Counted from the first letter of the stretch, positions 53,217 to 62,711 are shown. The stretch is DNA of 64,000 bases from Paracoccaceae bacterium (GCA_020425125.1 JAGQRV010000005.1:19934-83933); one strand, 5' to 3'. A program made the numbers and translations. The notes: generated by a model not told the origin, from the sequence alone.

Positions 53217-54314
53217 ATGGGCTTCAAGGTGGGGATCGTCGGGCTGCCCAACGTGGGCAAGTCGACCCTGTTCAACGCGCTGACGCGCACCGCTGCGGCG
53301 CAGGCTGCCAATTTCCCGTTCTGCACCATCGAGCCCAATGTGGGCGAAGTGGCCGTGCCCGACGCGCGTCTGGACAAGCTCGCGCAGATCGCCGGCTCGC
53401 GCCAGATCATCCCGACGCGGATGACCTTCGTGGATATCGCCGGGCTGGTGAAGGGCGCATCGAAGGGGGAGGGGCTGGGCAACCAGTTCCTGGCCAATAT
53501 CCGCGAGGTCGATGCCATCGCCCATGTCCTGCGCTGCTTCGAGGATGACGACGTCACCCATGTGGCCGGCGCGGTCGATCCGGTGGCCGATGCCGAGACG
53601 ATCGAGACCGAGCTGATGATCGCCGATATGGAGAGCATCGAGCGGCGGCTGCAGAACATCTCGCGGAAGGTGCGCGGCGGCGACAAGGAGGCGGTGGCGC
53701 AGGAGCGGCTGCTGAAGCTGGCGCTTGGCGCGCTGGAGGACGGGCGGCCCGCCCGTTCCGTCGCGGTCGATGCCGAGGATGCGCGGGCCTGGCGGATGCT
53801 GCAGCTTCTGACCGCCAAGCCGGTGCTTTATGTCTGCAACGTGGACGAAGGCGCCGCCGCGACGGGCAATGCGTTTTCCGAACGGGTCCGGGACATGGCC
53901 GAAAAGGACGGTGCGGCGAGCGTCGTCATCTCGGCCGCCATAGAGGAAGAGATCAGCCAGCTTCCTGACGACGAAGCCCAGGTTTTCCTTGAGGAAATGG
54001 GCCTGCACGAGGCCGGGCTCGACCGTCTGATCAATGCCGGCTACCGGCTTCTCAAGCTCGAGACCTACTTCACCGTCGGCCCGAAGGAGGCCCGCGCCTG
54101 GACCATCCCCATCGGCACCCTTGCGCCGCAGGCCGCCGGCGTCATCCACGGCGATTTCGAGCGCGGCTTCATCCGGGCCGAGACGATCTCGTACGGCGAC
54201 TTCGTCGGGCTCGGCGGCGAGCAGGCTGCGAAGGAGGCCGGGAAGATGCGGGTGGAGGGCAAGACCTACCGGGTACAGGATGGCGACGTGCTGCACTTCC
54301 TGTTCAATGCGTGA
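53217..54314 (+). CDS. ychF: Redox-regulated ATPase YchF
   Basis: Obg-family P-loop protein of 365 residues that prefers ATP and associates with ribosomes. G1 GLPNVGKSTLFNAL at about residues 9-22, G3 DIAGLVKGASKGEGLGN, the NxxE replacement of NKxD in LYVCNVDEGA, and a C-terminal TGS domain (YFTVGPKEARAW, then GKTYRVQDGDVLHFLFN). Length fits the family. Confidence 0.96.
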   Translation: MGFKVGIVGLPNVGKSTLFNALTRTAAAQAANFPFCTIEPNVGEVAVPDARLDKLAQIAGSRQIIPTRMTFVDIAGLVKGASKGEGLGNQFLANIREVDAIAHVLRCFEDDDVTHVAGAVDPVADAETIETELMIADMESIERRLQNISRKVRGGDKEAVAQERLLKLALGALEDGRPARSVAVDAEDARAWRMLQLLTAKPVLYVCNVDEGAAATGNAFSERVRDMAEKDGAASVVISAAIEEEISQLPDDEAQVFLEEMGLHEAGLDRLINAGYRLLKLETYFTVGPKEARAWTIPIGTLAPQAAGVIHGDFERGFIRAETISYGDFVGLGGEQAAKEAGKMRVEGKTYRVQDGDVLHFLFNA

Positions 54315-54345
54315 CCGCGCAAGCGTCTGAAAACGCGCGTAATCA

Positions 54346-54389
54346 CCGTCGGAATTTCATCGGACTTCCATCGGAATTGCATCGGACCG
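54346..54389 (+). repeat. 11-bp tandem repeat, four units
   Basis: Units start at 54346, 54357, 54368 and 54379. The consensus is NCATCGGANTT with the first unit reading CCGTCGGAATT. All share TCGGA at the same phase, so every copy faces the same side of the helix. It lies 31 nt after the ychF stop and 248 nt before the next gene. Confidence 0.65.
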
Positions 54390-54577
54390 GACTGCGGCCG
54401 GACAACCGGCGGCCTGTCCCCGGATCTGCGAGCCCTGGTCGATTTGGCGACCTGGCGGATTTGCCTACGACGATGCTCGGGGCGGTTTACCAATCCCGTT
54501 GAACTGGCCGCCGATTGCACGGTCGGTCGTCCGGATTGGTGGACGCAAGTCGGCGGACGCAGCTATCGTGCCGCTGC

Positions 54578-54598
54578 GGTTGACGCGACAAGTCAACC
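54578..54598. repeat. Inverted repeat before the 578-residue protein gene
   Basis: GGTTGAC (54578-54584), 7-nt loop, GTCAACC (54592-54598), ending 38 nt before the ATG at 54637. It could be an operator or a leader hairpin near the ribosome-binding site. Confidence 0.45.
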
Positions 54599-54636
54599 GG
54601 TGGTTCTGGAAGGCTGTTTCCTGGGAGGTCTTTGAC

Positions 54637-56373
54637 ATGGCAGTCGAATTTCAATCAACCCGTACCGGCGTGATGCAGCTTTGGATGCGCCGCCTTCTGC
54701 GCGGCACTCGGGGCGCAATCCTGGCGATGGCTGCGTTTCTCTTCCTGGCGGCGCAGGCGGTGGCCGCGCCGAAGGAAGCCGATCTGCGCGCATTCGTCGA
54801 AACCAGTCTCGGGCCCGGTCTGTCGCTTCAGGATCTTCGCTACAAGGTGTTCTCGGATTCCTCTGGACAGGGCCGCGTGAGCGTCGCCGGAAGCCTGAAG
54901 GCCACGGAGCCGAGATACCGGTCCGAACAGGTCCAGAATGCCCGGTTTCGCGCCGAACTTCAGGCGCTGGGGATGTCGGACGCGCAGATCCTGCGCTATG
55001 GCAAGGCGACGGGCGTCAGCGGCGACTGGGGGCAGATCAAGGTCTTCATGGAACAGGCGGTCGCGGTGGGGACGAGCATTCCTTTCAAGGCCGAGATCGT
55101 CTTTCTGGAAACCGTCGACGGCTTTGACTTGCGGGGAAATCTTGTCTTCGACGTCTGCTGCACGCCCTTGTCCGCACTGAATCCCCAGACCGAGATTCCC
55201 TATGACGGCGATGTCTATCGGCAATACGTTCTGGCCATGCAGGGTTGGTTGCAGCACGAGAGGGAGATTGTCCCGGCAGCCGTGCTTCAGGTGTTCGGAG
55301 GGTTCCGTGAGGGCGCAATCCTGCTGGAGGACGGGCGCGCCGTTGCCGTGATGGAGCCGTTCGACCCGTCCGCCATTGGCTGGAGAATCGAGAGCCGCCT
55401 GAACGGATTTGGCCGCTACCGCGACACCTACGTTGCCGAGGCAGAAACACGGATTCGTCCGTTGGACGGCAGCGCCAGAAAGATCGCCTGGTCCGATCTG
55501 ATCCCCGGGGAATCCGCCCCGATCACGGTCCGGATGGGGATCGATTTCTTCACGCCGAACGACAGCCTGGCCTGCGTCTCGCTTGGTTTCAAGAACGGCG
55601 GAACCGCAGCATCCTGCTTCCAGGACGGGGCCTTTTCGCGGCCGGATGGCCAATATGGCGGGATCCTGGACAACGAGCGCCAGGTCTATTACGCGCTTCG
55701 GCCCGGATCGCCCGATGCGGCGGTGGAGGCGGTGGTCGCCGAACAGCGCGCCGCGGAGCAGGCGGCAGCCGAAGCCGCCGCGGCACGCGCCGCCGAAGCT
55801 CAGGCGCATCAGTCGGTCCTTGAAGGAGACTGGATGCTTCCCGGCTACGATGCGCATACGATCACGATCGACGGCCTCATTGCCGTTCTGACCACCGCAG
55901 GCCCCGGCTGGCTGCCGGCAGGGTCCGAGATCCTGAGGATCGAAAGCTTCGACGGCGTCACGCTGACCGGCCAGATCAGCGACAACCGCGGCGGGTTTCA
56001 GCCCGCCACGGCGCGGCTGGACGGGAACCGCCTGGATTTTGAAAGCGGCGGAATGCGGTGGCAATGGGTCCGGAGACAGACGCCCGAGCAGATCCCGATG
56101 GTGATTTCCGCGCTGGATGGGCAATGGGAAAGCACCAGCAGGGCCGGCTTCGTCGTCGAAATGGACAACGGCGTTGGCACCATCCTGTCCGGCGGATTTG
56201 CTTCGGTGCCGGACGGCATCGACCTCATCCGTCTCGACACGATCGACGGCAACACCTTTCGCGGGCGGCAGCGCTTCAGCGACGGCAATTGGCACGAGGT
56301 CGTGGTGTCGGCGGATTCTGTGCTGATGAAATTCGCGGGTGGCGGGTACAGCTGGGAGTATCGGCGCCAATAG
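54637..56373 (+). CDS. Secreted protein with duplicated C-terminal domain, unknown function
   Basis: The 578-residue product is not recognised. A signal/anchor helix (about residues 27-44, cleavage near AVAA) is followed by a 320-residue region with ETSLGPGLSLQDLRYKV and a Cys pair (DVCC), then an Ala/Glu-rich helix (about 362-395). Two tandem copies of an 85-residue domain close it: one ends QWVRRQ (about 396-485), the next SWEYRRQ (about 493-578), both built on GxW...DG...L.I...DG.TF. Periplasmic or surface location likely. ATG 54637 has GGGAGG upstream; the longer frame is not supported. GC is a little lower than neighbours. Confidence 0.7.
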   Translation: MAVEFQSTRTGVMQLWMRRLLRGTRGAILAMAAFLFLAAQAVAAPKEADLRAFVETSLGPGLSLQDLRYKVFSDSSGQGRVSVAGSLKATEPRYRSEQVQNARFRAELQALGMSDAQILRYGKATGVSGDWGQIKVFMEQAVAVGTSIPFKAEIVFLETVDGFDLRGNLVFDVCCTPLSALNPQTEIPYDGDVYRQYVLAMQGWLQHEREIVPAAVLQVFGGFREGAILLEDGRAVAVMEPFDPSAIGWRIESRLNGFGRYRDTYVAEAETRIRPLDGSARKIAWSDLIPGESAPITVRMGIDFFTPNDSLACVSLGFKNGGTAASCFQDGAFSRPDGQYGGILDNERQVYYALRPGSPDAAVEAVVAEQRAAEQAAAEAAAARAAEAQAHQSVLEGDWMLPGYDAHTITIDGLIAVLTTAGPGWLPAGSEILRIESFDGVTLTGQISDNRGGFQPATARLDGNRLDFESGGMRWQWVRRQTPEQIPMVISALDGQWESTSRAGFVVEMDNGVGTILSGGFASVPDGIDLIRLDTIDGNTFRGRQRFSDGNWHEVVVSADSVLMKFAGGGYSWEYRRQ

Positions 56374-56406
56374 GCGGCGCGCACCGGTGATTTCCGTCGG
56401 TCGGCC

Positions 56407-57123
56407 TCAGGCCAGGGCGCGGAGGGCGGCGGCGAGGTCGAGCTTGCCGTCGTAGAGCGCGCGGCCCGAGATCGCGCCGGCCACCACGCCGGTATCGCGC
56501 AGCGCGATCAGGTCGGCCAGGCTGCTGACGCCGCCCGAGGCGATCACCGGCACCTCGACATGGCGGGCGAGCGCCGCGGTGGCGCCGATATTCGGCCCGC
56601 CCATCGCCCCGTCACGATCGATGTCGGTGTAGATGATGGCGGCGATACCGGCATCCTCGAAGCGCTTCGCGAGTTCGGTGACGAGAATCTCGGTCTCCTC
56701 GGCCCAGCCGCGGGTGGCGACGTGGCCGTTGCGGGCGTCGAGGCCGATGGCGACCTGGTGCGGGAAGGTCCGCGCCGCCTCGCGCACGAAGGCGGGATTT
56801 TCTACTGCTGCCGTGCCGAGGATCACCCGCGCGATCCCCTTGTCGAGCCACATCCCGGCCGTCTTCAGGTCGCGGATGCCGCCGCCGAGCTGGACCGGGA
56901 CGTCGGTCGCGGCAAGGATCGCCTCGACCGCGGCGCCGTTCACCGGGTGCCCTTCGAAGGCGCCGTTGAGATCGACGAGGTGCAGCCAGGCGCAGCCGGC
57001 ATCCTGAAAGGCGCGGGCCTGGGCTGCGGGGTCGTCGCTGAACACGGTGGCCCGGTCCATCTCGCCCCTCAGCAGACGCACGCACTGTCCGTCCTTCAAG
57101 TCGATTGCGGGATAGAGGATCAT
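56407..57123 (-). CDS. hisA: Phosphoribosylformimino-AICAR-P isomerase HisA
   Basis: Fourth step of histidine synthesis; a TIM-barrel isomerase of 238 residues. [17 protein letters not shown] at the start carries the catalytic Asp, [16 protein letters not shown] and [15 protein letters not shown] (second Asp) follow. The ATG at 57123 is the family start; the long upstream frame is spurious. hisF, usually next, is not adjacent: the following gene is the convergent unknown protein. Confidence 0.95.
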   Translation of the reverse strand: MILYPAIDLKDGQCVRLLRGEMDRATVFSDDPAAQARAFQDAGCAWLHLVDLNGAFEGHPVNGAAVEAILAATDVPVQLGGGIRDLKTAGMWLDKGIARVILGTAAVENPAFVREAARTFPHQVAIGLDARNGHVATRGWAEETEILVTELAKRFEDAGIAAIIYTDIDRDGAMGGPNIGATAALARHVEVPVIASGGVSSLADLIALRDTGVVAGAISGRALYDGKLDLAAALRALA

Positions 57124-57379
57124 CGCTGCCGGTCCTGTCGCTGCCGGTGCGGGGTCTGCCACGGACGCGCCGCCTTGCCAAGGACCCGCGTGGCGGCGGC
57201 GGGCCGCAACTCCGCGCTTGCGCGCGGCCCGCCTTGGTGGCGTCATGCCCGTGAGGATCGGGAGGGGCGAGACGAGCCCGCCGAAGACGCGGCCCGCTCG
57301 TGCGGGCGGGGCGGAGGGATACCGCCGCCGGGTCTGGGCGGCCGCCGCCTGTCGCGACCCCGTGCGCAGGGAGGCAGCG

Positions 57380-58366
57380 ATGGCATCGCATCTGCACGAT
57401 AGCTTCAGCCTTGTCCGCACCGCCCGACTCTGGGTGGCGACATCCGGCCTCGTCCTGGCCTCGTCCCTGGCGCAGGGCCAGGAGAGTGCGCCGCTGGTGG
57501 CGGATCACGCGGCGCTCGACGTCCATACCCATGTCGCGAGTCAGGTGCTGACCGACCTCTTCACCGGGGGCGGCACGCCCAATGTCGGCGCCGACGACCT
57601 CGTCGCGCGGCTCGACGAGGCCCATGTCGACCGGGCGGTCATTCTGTCGGCGGGGTATTTCGGCAAGACCGTGGGCCTCGTCGACGACGTGAACATGCGC
57701 CAGGAGAACGATTTCGTCGCGGCCGAGATCGCCCGCTATCCCGACCGGCTGATCGGGTTCTGCGGCATCAACCCGCTCTATCCCGGTGCGCCTGCCGAGG
57801 TCGACCGCTGTCTGGATCTGCCGGGCATGGCGGGCGTCAAGCTGCACCTCGAGGGCTCGGGCGTGGAGCTGACGATCCCGGAGGACGCGGCGGCGCTGGG
57901 CGCGGTCTTCGACCGGATCGCCGCGCGCGACGCGCCGGTGATGATCCATGTGTCGGGGCCGACCGGGCTGCCGCTTGAGGGCGCCGGCTTCGACGCCCTG
58001 GGCCAGATCCTGAACGCGCATCCGTCGGTGCGCGTGGCCCATGCCCATTGCGCCGGCAATACCGACGACGACAGTATCGACCTCTGGCTGCGGGTCGGGC
58101 AGTCCGGCTACAACCCCGAGACCTCGTTCGTCGATGTCAGCGCCTGCCTCGGTTACTATGCCGACGCGCCGATGGCGCAGCGCGAACTGATGGTCTGGCG
58201 GCTGCGGAAATGGGGGATCGGCCATGTCCTGTTCGGCAGCGACTACTTCGCCTTCTTCGGGGACACGCCGCAGGAGACGCTGGAGATCCTGACGAAGTTT
58301 CCGTTCACGCAAGCGGAACTCGACACCATCCTGTCGAACGACGGCAGCGCCTGGCTGGGGCGATAG
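57380..58366 (+). CDS. Secreted amidohydrolase family 2 protein
   Basis: The 328-residue product has a signal peptide (about residues 1-34, ending near AQGQ) and an ACMSD/amidohydrolase-2 TIM barrel. Metal ligands: HTH in LDVHTHVAS, His in VMIHVSGP, His in VAHAHCAGN and Asp in LFGSDYF. The TIM-barrel hydrolase probably cleaves or decarboxylates a small acid in the periplasm. GGGAGG precedes ATG 57380. It separates hisA from hisB-hisH-glsA. Confidence 0.82.
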   Translation: MASHLHDSFSLVRTARLWVATSGLVLASSLAQGQESAPLVADHAALDVHTHVASQVLTDLFTGGGTPNVGADDLVARLDEAHVDRAVILSAGYFGKTVGLVDDVNMRQENDFVAAEIARYPDRLIGFCGINPLYPGAPAEVDRCLDLPGMAGVKLHLEGSGVELTIPEDAAALGAVFDRIAARDAPVMIHVSGPTGLPLEGAGFDALGQILNAHPSVRVAHAHCAGNTDDDSIDLWLRVGQSGYNPETSFVDVSACLGYYADAPMAQRELMVWRLRKWGIGHVLFGSDYFAFFGDTPQETLEILTKFPFTQAELDTILSNDGSAWLGR

Positions 58367-58388
58367 CGGCGCGGCGCGGAAGCCGCGC

Positions 58389-59312
58389 TCAATGGCGTCC
58401 GCTGAAGACCGACCAGCCGGTGCCGCGGGCGAGGATTTCGGCGGCGTCGGTGCCGAGCTGGGAATTGCCCCGCGCGTTCAGTCCCGGCGACCAGAGCGCG
58501 ATCGAGGCGCGGCCCGGCGCGATCATCAGGATGCCGCCGCCGACGCCGCTCTTGCCCGGAAGGCCGACCTTGAAGGCGAAATCGCCCGACGCGTCGTAAT
58601 GGCCGCACATCATCATCATGGCGCAGATCCGCCGCACCCGCTCGACCGAGATCAGCCGCGGCTGGCCCGGCGCGTTGGTCAGGAACATCCCTGCGCGGGC
58701 CAGCTGGACGCAGGTCATCTCGACCGCGCATTGGTGGAAGTAGGTGCCGAGCGCGCGTTCGGGGCTGTTCCGCAGGTTGCCGAAGCCGCGCATGAAATGC
58801 GCGAGCGCGAAGTTGCGGTCGCCGGTCGCGGCCTCGGACTGGGCCACGGCCTTGTTAATGTGGATGTCGGTGTCGTTTGCCGCGAGGCGGATGAAGCGCA
58901 GCAGTTCGCCCAGGATCTCCTTCGGCTCGTAGCCTTCCAGGATGGCGTCGGTGACCGCGATGGCGCCCGCATTGATGAAGGGATTGCGGGGCCGGCCGTG
59001 CTCCTGTTCGAGCTGGACGATGGAGTTGAACGGATTGCCCGAGGGTTCGCGGCCCACGCGCCGCCAGAGCTGGTCGCCGAGGCGGCCGAGCGCGATGGCG
59101 AGGGTGAAGACCTTCGAGATCGACTGGATCGAGAACGGCGTCCCGGCATCGCCCGCGGACAGGACGGACCCGTCGGGCAGCGCGACGGCGATGCCGAACT
59201 GTTTCGGGTCGATGCGGGCGAGCTGCGGGATGTAGTCGGCGACCTTGCCGCGGTCGGCGCGGGTGGCCATTTCCGCCGCGATCTGATCGAGAATGTCCTG
59301 AAGCTCTGCCAT
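58389..59312 (-). CDS. glsA: Glutaminase
   Basis: Hydrolyses glutamine to glutamate and ammonia. The 307-residue serine-dependent glutaminase has the SxxK pair in [13 protein letters not shown] (about residues 64-67), [20 protein letters not shown] and KSGVGGGIL. It begins 10 nt after hisH and its ribosome-binding site (GAGGGCGG) overlaps the end of hisH, so it is in the hisB-hisH-glsA transcript. Confidence 0.94.
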   Translation of the reverse strand: MAELQDILDQIAAEMATRADRGKVADYIPQLARIDPKQFGIAVALPDGSVLSAGDAGTPFSIQSISKVFTLAIALGRLGDQLWRRVGREPSGNPFNSIVQLEQEHGRPRNPFINAGAIAVTDAILEGYEPKEILGELLRFIRLAANDTDIHINKAVAQSEAATGDRNFALAHFMRGFGNLRNSPERALGTYFHQCAVEMTCVQLARAGMFLTNAPGQPRLISVERVRRICAMMMMCGHYDASGDFAFKVGLPGKSGVGGGILMIAPGRASIALWSPGLNARGNSQLGTDAAEILARGTGWSVFSGRH

Positions 59313-59322
59313 CCGTCCGCCC

Positions 59323-59961
59323 TCAGGGCGCCCAGGTCAGGAAATTGGCGATCATCCTGAGGCCCGGCGCCTGGCTTTTCTCGGGATGGAACTGCAGACC
59401 GACCACGTTGTCGCGCGCGACGATCGCGGTCACCTCGCCGCCGTAATCCACATGGGCGAGGCGCTCTGCCGGATCGGCCACGCGGAACTGGTAGGAATGG
59501 ACGAAATAGGCGTGGTCGCCGGTGGCGATGCCGTCGAGGACCGGGTGCGACCGGTCGATGACAAGGTCGTTCCAGCCCATATGAGGCACCTTCAGCGCCG
59601 GATCTTCGGGCGCAATGCGGACCACTTCACCGCCGATCCAGCCAAGCCCGCGCGTGTCCTGATATTCGCGCCCCCAGGTGGCGAGAAGCTGCATCCCGAC
59701 GCAGATGCCGAGGAACGGCACGCCGCGCCGGATGACCGCATCCTCGAGCGCCTCCAGCATTCCGGCATATCCGGCGAGCCCCTTCATGCAGGCGGGAAAG
59801 GCGCCGTCGCCCGGAAGCACGATGCGCGTGGCCCGCGCCACTGCTTCGGGATCCGAAGTGACGACGACCGTGCCGCCCCCCGTTTCGCGCGCCATGCGCT
59901 GGAACGCCTTCTCGGCCGAATGGAGGTTGCCGGACTGGTAGTCGATGAGGACCGTGGTCAT
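59323..59961 (-). CDS. hisH: Imidazole glycerol phosphate synthase subunit HisH
   Basis: Glutaminase half of the HisFH enzyme, 212 residues. Class I amidotransferase triad: Cys in [12 protein letters not shown], His and Glu in LQFHPEKSQ, with the oxyanion [12 protein letters not shown] precedes the ATG. It lies 25 nt after hisB and 10 nt before glsA. Its partner hisF is not in the window. Confidence 0.95.
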   Translation of the reverse strand: MTTVLIDYQSGNLHSAEKAFQRMARETGGGTVVVTSDPEAVARATRIVLPGDGAFPACMKGLAGYAGMLEALEDAVIRRGVPFLGICVGMQLLATWGREYQDTRGLGWIGGEVVRIAPEDPALKVPHMGWNDLVIDRSHPVLDGIATGDHAYFVHSYQFRVADPAERLAHVDYGGEVTAIVARDNVVGLQFHPEKSQAPGLRMIANFLTWAP

Positions 59962-59986
59962 CGGCGCGCTCCGCCGGGCTGTCCGC

Positions 59987-60574
59987 TCACAGCGTGCCCT
60001 TGGTCGACGGGACGGCGTCGCCCTTGCGCGGGTCGATCTCCAGCGCGTCGCGCAGCGCCCGCGCGACCGCCTTGAACGCCGCCTCGGCGATGTGGTGGCT
60101 GTTCAGCCCGCTTTGCCGCGTCACGTGAAGGGTGATACCGCCGTGGGTCGACAGCGCCTGGAAGAATTCCCGCACCAGTTCGGTATCGAAACTGCCGATC
60201 TTCGGCGTCGGGAAATCGACCTGCCAGACCAGATAGGGCCGCCCCGAAAGGTCGAGCGCCGCCTGCACCAGCGTGTCGTCCATCGGCAGCAGGCAGGCGC
60301 CGTAGCGCCGGATGCCCCGCTTGTCGCCGACCGCGCGGCTCAGCGCCTGACCGATGGCGATCCCGGTATCCTCGACCGTGTGGTGGTCATCGACCTGCAG
60401 GTCGCCCTTCGCCCGAACGTCGAGATCGATCAGCGCATGACGCGCGAGCTGATCGAGCATGTGGTCGAAGAAACCCACACCCGTCGCGATGTCGTAGGAG
60501 CCGGTTCCGTCGAGATTGAGCGCGACGGCGATGTCGGTTTCGGCCGTGGTGCGGGTGACGCTGGCGGTGCGCAT
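59987..60574 (-). CDS. hisB: Imidazoleglycerol-phosphate dehydratase
   Basis: Sixth step of histidine synthesis. The 195-residue mono-functional enzyme has the metal-binding [30 protein letters not shown] and the second copy of the HHxxE motif, [16 protein letters not shown] 60574 gives the family start. First gene of hisB-hisH-glsA. A near-palindrome occupies its 5' leader. Confidence 0.95.
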   Translation of the reverse strand: MRTASVTRTTAETDIAVALNLDGTGSYDIATGVGFFDHMLDQLARHALIDLDVRAKGDLQVDDHHTVEDTGIAIGQALSRAVGDKRGIRRYGACLLPMDDTLVQAALDLSGRPYLVWQVDFPTPKIGSFDTELVREFFQALSTHGGITLHVTRQSGLNSHHIAEAAFKAVARALRDALEIDPRKGDAVPSTKGTL

Positions 60575-60580
60575 GGGCTG

Positions 60581-60604
60581 GGCCTTTCGCAGATTGCGAA
60601 GGCC
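60581..60604. repeat. Near-perfect inverted repeat upstream of hisB
   Basis: GGCCTTTCGCA and TGCGAAGGCC flank a 3-nt centre, with one extra T in the left arm. It lies between a candidate -10 (TATACG on the minus strand, 60609-60604) and the hisB ATG at 60574, so it would form a hairpin in the leader or be an operator. Confidence 0.45.
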
Positions 60605-60698
60605 GTATAGCCGGGGGGGCCGCGCGAGGAAAGGGGCGCTGGTTCCGCAGCGCGCCAGTGCTAGTGTTGCCCAATGGGATGACGACGGGGAGGAAGGA

Positions 60699-61448
60699 AT
60701 GAACCGCGTGCTCTGGGCAGGGATCCTGGCTTTGCTGGCTGCACCGGCTGCGGCCGGCATTGTCGGCGAGGCGGTCGACTATGAGGTCGGCGGCGAGACG
60801 TTCGAGGGCTATCTGGCGCGCAACACCGACCTGCCCCAGACCCGCGGGCTGGTGGTGATCGTGCACGACTGGGACGGGCTGACGGACTACGAGAAGCTGA
60901 GGGCGGACATGCTGGCCGCGGCCGGCTACACGGCCTTTGCCGTGGACGTCTACGGCAAGGAGGCGAAACCGAGCTCGGTCGAGGAGTACCAGAAGCTCTC
61001 GGGCGCGCTATTCGCCGACCGGCCGCTGTTCCGCGAGCGCCTGATGGGCAGTCTGGCGGCGGCGCAGAAGGCGGCCGGAGCGTCGGGGAAGACGGTGGTG
61101 ATCGGCTATTGCTTCGGTGGCGGCGGCGCCCTTGAGATGGCCCGGGCCGGCGCCGACGTCGCCGGGTTCGTAAGCTTCCACGGCGCGCTGACGACGCCCG
61201 AGGGAGAGGATTACAGCCAGACCAAGGCGCCGGTCCTGCTGCTGCACGGGGCGGCCGATCCCTATTTCGGGATGCCGGTGCTGGCGGCTGCCATCGACGA
61301 GATGCAGTCCGCGGGCGTGCCGATGGATGCCGAGGTGTTCGGCGGCGCCCGGCACAGCTTCACCGTCTGGGGCTCGTCCGACTACGATCTCGACGCCGAC
61401 ACACGGTCGTGGTCCGCGTTGCAGGACTTTCTTCGCGATCGGCTCTGA
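60699..61448 (+). CDS. Dienelactone hydrolase family protein, exported
   Basis: The 249-residue alpha/beta hydrolase has a signal peptide (about residues 1-20, [11 protein letters not shown]) and the Cys nucleophile in [15 protein letters not shown], Asp in [12 protein letters not shown] and His in [11 protein letters not shown]. Related to dienelactone hydrolases, but an exported location and no catechol genes nearby suggest a different ester. GGGGAGG precedes the ATG. Confidence 0.87.
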   Translation: MNRVLWAGILALLAAPAAAGIVGEAVDYEVGGETFEGYLARNTDLPQTRGLVVIVHDWDGLTDYEKLRADMLAAAGYTAFAVDVYGKEAKPSSVEEYQKLSGALFADRPLFRERLMGSLAAAQKAAGASGKTVVIGYCFGGGGALEMARAGADVAGFVSFHGALTTPEGEDYSQTKAPVLLLHGAADPYFGMPVLAAAIDEMQSAGVPMDAEVFGGARHSFTVWGSSDYDLDADTRSWSALQDFLRDRL

Positions 61449-61486
61449 CGGTCGGACGGGGAGGGGGCGCCGGGGCGCCCCCTCCC

Positions 61487-62329
61487 TCAGGCGATCTTCG
61501 CCCTGTATTCCTCGACGATCTCGTCGGCGATCACCTCGAACCCGGTCAGGACATGGCTGCCGAAGGTGTGTGTCAGCGGCACGTCCGCGGCGTCGCGTCC
61601 GCGCGCGACGAGGATGCGGCCGATCCGGCGTTCGTTGTTGCGCGGATCGAAGGTCCACCACTGCCCGTCGAGCCAGACTTCCATCCAGGCGGCGTAATCC
61701 TGCGGTGCATAGGGCGGCGGCAGGCCGATATCGGTGATGTATCCGGTGCAGTAGCGCGCCGGAATATTGAGACAGCGGCAGAGCGTGATCGCCAGGTGGG
61801 TGTAGTCGCGGCAGACCCCGACCCGTTCGGCATTGGCCTCGGCCGCGGTCCTCGTGGCGCGGGCCTGCATGTAGTCGAAGCGCAGATGCGTATGCACGTA
61901 GTCGCAGATCGCCTGCACCCGCGACCAGCCGGGACGGACATGCTGGAACCGGTGCCAGGCTTCCTCGGACAGCAGGTCGGTTTCGCAATAGCGGCTGCCA
62001 AGGAGGAATTGCAGCGTGTCCGCGGGCAGCCACTCGACCGGCCATTCGCGCGCATCCGGCGCCAGCGGATCGAGGCGGCCGTCATCGTTGACGACTGCGC
62101 CGGTGGTGAGCCGGAACAGACCCGCCGGGGCGACCATGCGGCTGCAGCGGTTGCCGAAGCCGTCGAGGTAGCTTTCGATCGGCACGGCGGGCGAGGTCGT
62201 CAGCCGTTCGGGACCTGCCAGCCGCCCGGCCTGCGACGGATGCACGCTGAGCAGGGCGATCATCGGTGTCGGGGCGGGCAGCTGATACGTGAGCGTGGCG
62301 CCTATTCTGATCTGCAATCGAACCTCCAT
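61487..62329 (-). CDS. Transglutaminase-like family protein with altered catalytic His
   Basis: The 280-residue protein has an N-terminal beta domain and a papain-like fold: the Cys in RVGVCRDYTHLAITLCR, then DYAAWMEVWLDGQWWTFDPRNN and ARGRDAADVPLTHTFG. Related proteins usually have DFSAWFE and DARHN; here the second motif is DPRNN, so the His that would activate the Cys is not evident. Possibly a peptide-binding or inactive enzyme. No signal peptide. Stands alone. Confidence 0.8.
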   Translation of the reverse strand: MEVRLQIRIGATLTYQLPAPTPMIALLSVHPSQAGRLAGPERLTTSPAVPIESYLDGFGNRCSRMVAPAGLFRLTTGAVVNDDGRLDPLAPDAREWPVEWLPADTLQFLLGSRYCETDLLSEEAWHRFQHVRPGWSRVQAICDYVHTHLRFDYMQARATRTAAEANAERVGVCRDYTHLAITLCRCLNIPARYCTGYITDIGLPPPYAPQDYAAWMEVWLDGQWWTFDPRNNERRIGRILVARGRDAADVPLTHTFGSHVLTGFEVIADEIVEEYRAKIA

Positions 62330-62488
62330 CGGGCCATCTGCTGTGACCGCTATTCAACAGACGTGGCGACGTGCGGTTCCCCGGGCAAGTGGCCCGACGC
62401 AGCGTAATGTGGAAATCGGCAAGGAGCGCCGGGTTTCCGTTTGTGTCTTGTCAGGACACGCACCGGCGCCCGGTCAACCTGATCTTCC

Positions 62489-62563
62489 TGGAGCGGGCGA
62501 TGAGATTCGAACTCACGACCCTTACCTTGGCAAGGTAATGCTCTACCCCTGAGCTACGCCCGC
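62489..62563 (-). tRNA. tRNA-Gly (anticodon GCC)
   Basis: Read on the minus strand the gene starts GCGGGCG and ends with its complement followed by T and the encoded CCA (62492-62489 in total TCCA). The anticodon loop is TTGCCAA. D-arm GCTCAGGGGTAGAGC and T-arm with GTTCGAATC are normal. It is the second of two identical copies, 25 nt apart. Confidence 0.96.
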
Positions 62564-62588
62564 AACCGGAAGTTCCTTCTTCCCTCTC

Positions 62589-62663
62589 TGGAGCGGGCGA
62601 TGAGATTCGAACTCACGACCCTTACCTTGGCAAGGTAATGCTCTACCCCTGAGCTACGCCCGC
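62589..62663 (-). tRNA. tRNA-Gly (anticodon GCC), second copy
   Basis: Base-for-base identical to the gene at 62489, shifted by exactly 100 nt, with CCA encoded. It is transcribed first on the minus strand, from the promoter at 62685-62711. Both read GGC/GGT, the commonest glycine codons in this genome. Confidence 0.96.
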
Positions 62664-62684
62664 ATCCCGGAGAGTGGAGGTGCA

Positions 62685-62711
62685 GATATAAAGTCTTCTC
62701 CACGACCGCAA
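62685..62711 (-). promoter_or_regulatory. Promoter of the tRNA-Gly pair
   Basis: Minus strand: TTGCGG (62711-62706) and TATATC (62690-62685) with a 15-nt spacer, or TATCTG with 17 nt. It lies about 21 nt before the first tRNA. The same TTGCG -35 is seen at zwf, cbiD and rimO. Confidence 0.45.

Larger units (their letters stand above)
54315..54636. other. 322-nt intergenic leader with phased and inverted repeats
   Basis: No gene is supported. Includes an 11-bp tandem repeat (54346-54389), an 8-bp inverted repeat ACCAATCC/GGATTGGT (54489-54496 / 54533-54540) and a 7-bp inverted repeat GGTTGAC/GTCAACC (54578-54598). It ends with GGGAGG before the next gene. Unusually structured for this genome. 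Confidence 0.5.
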
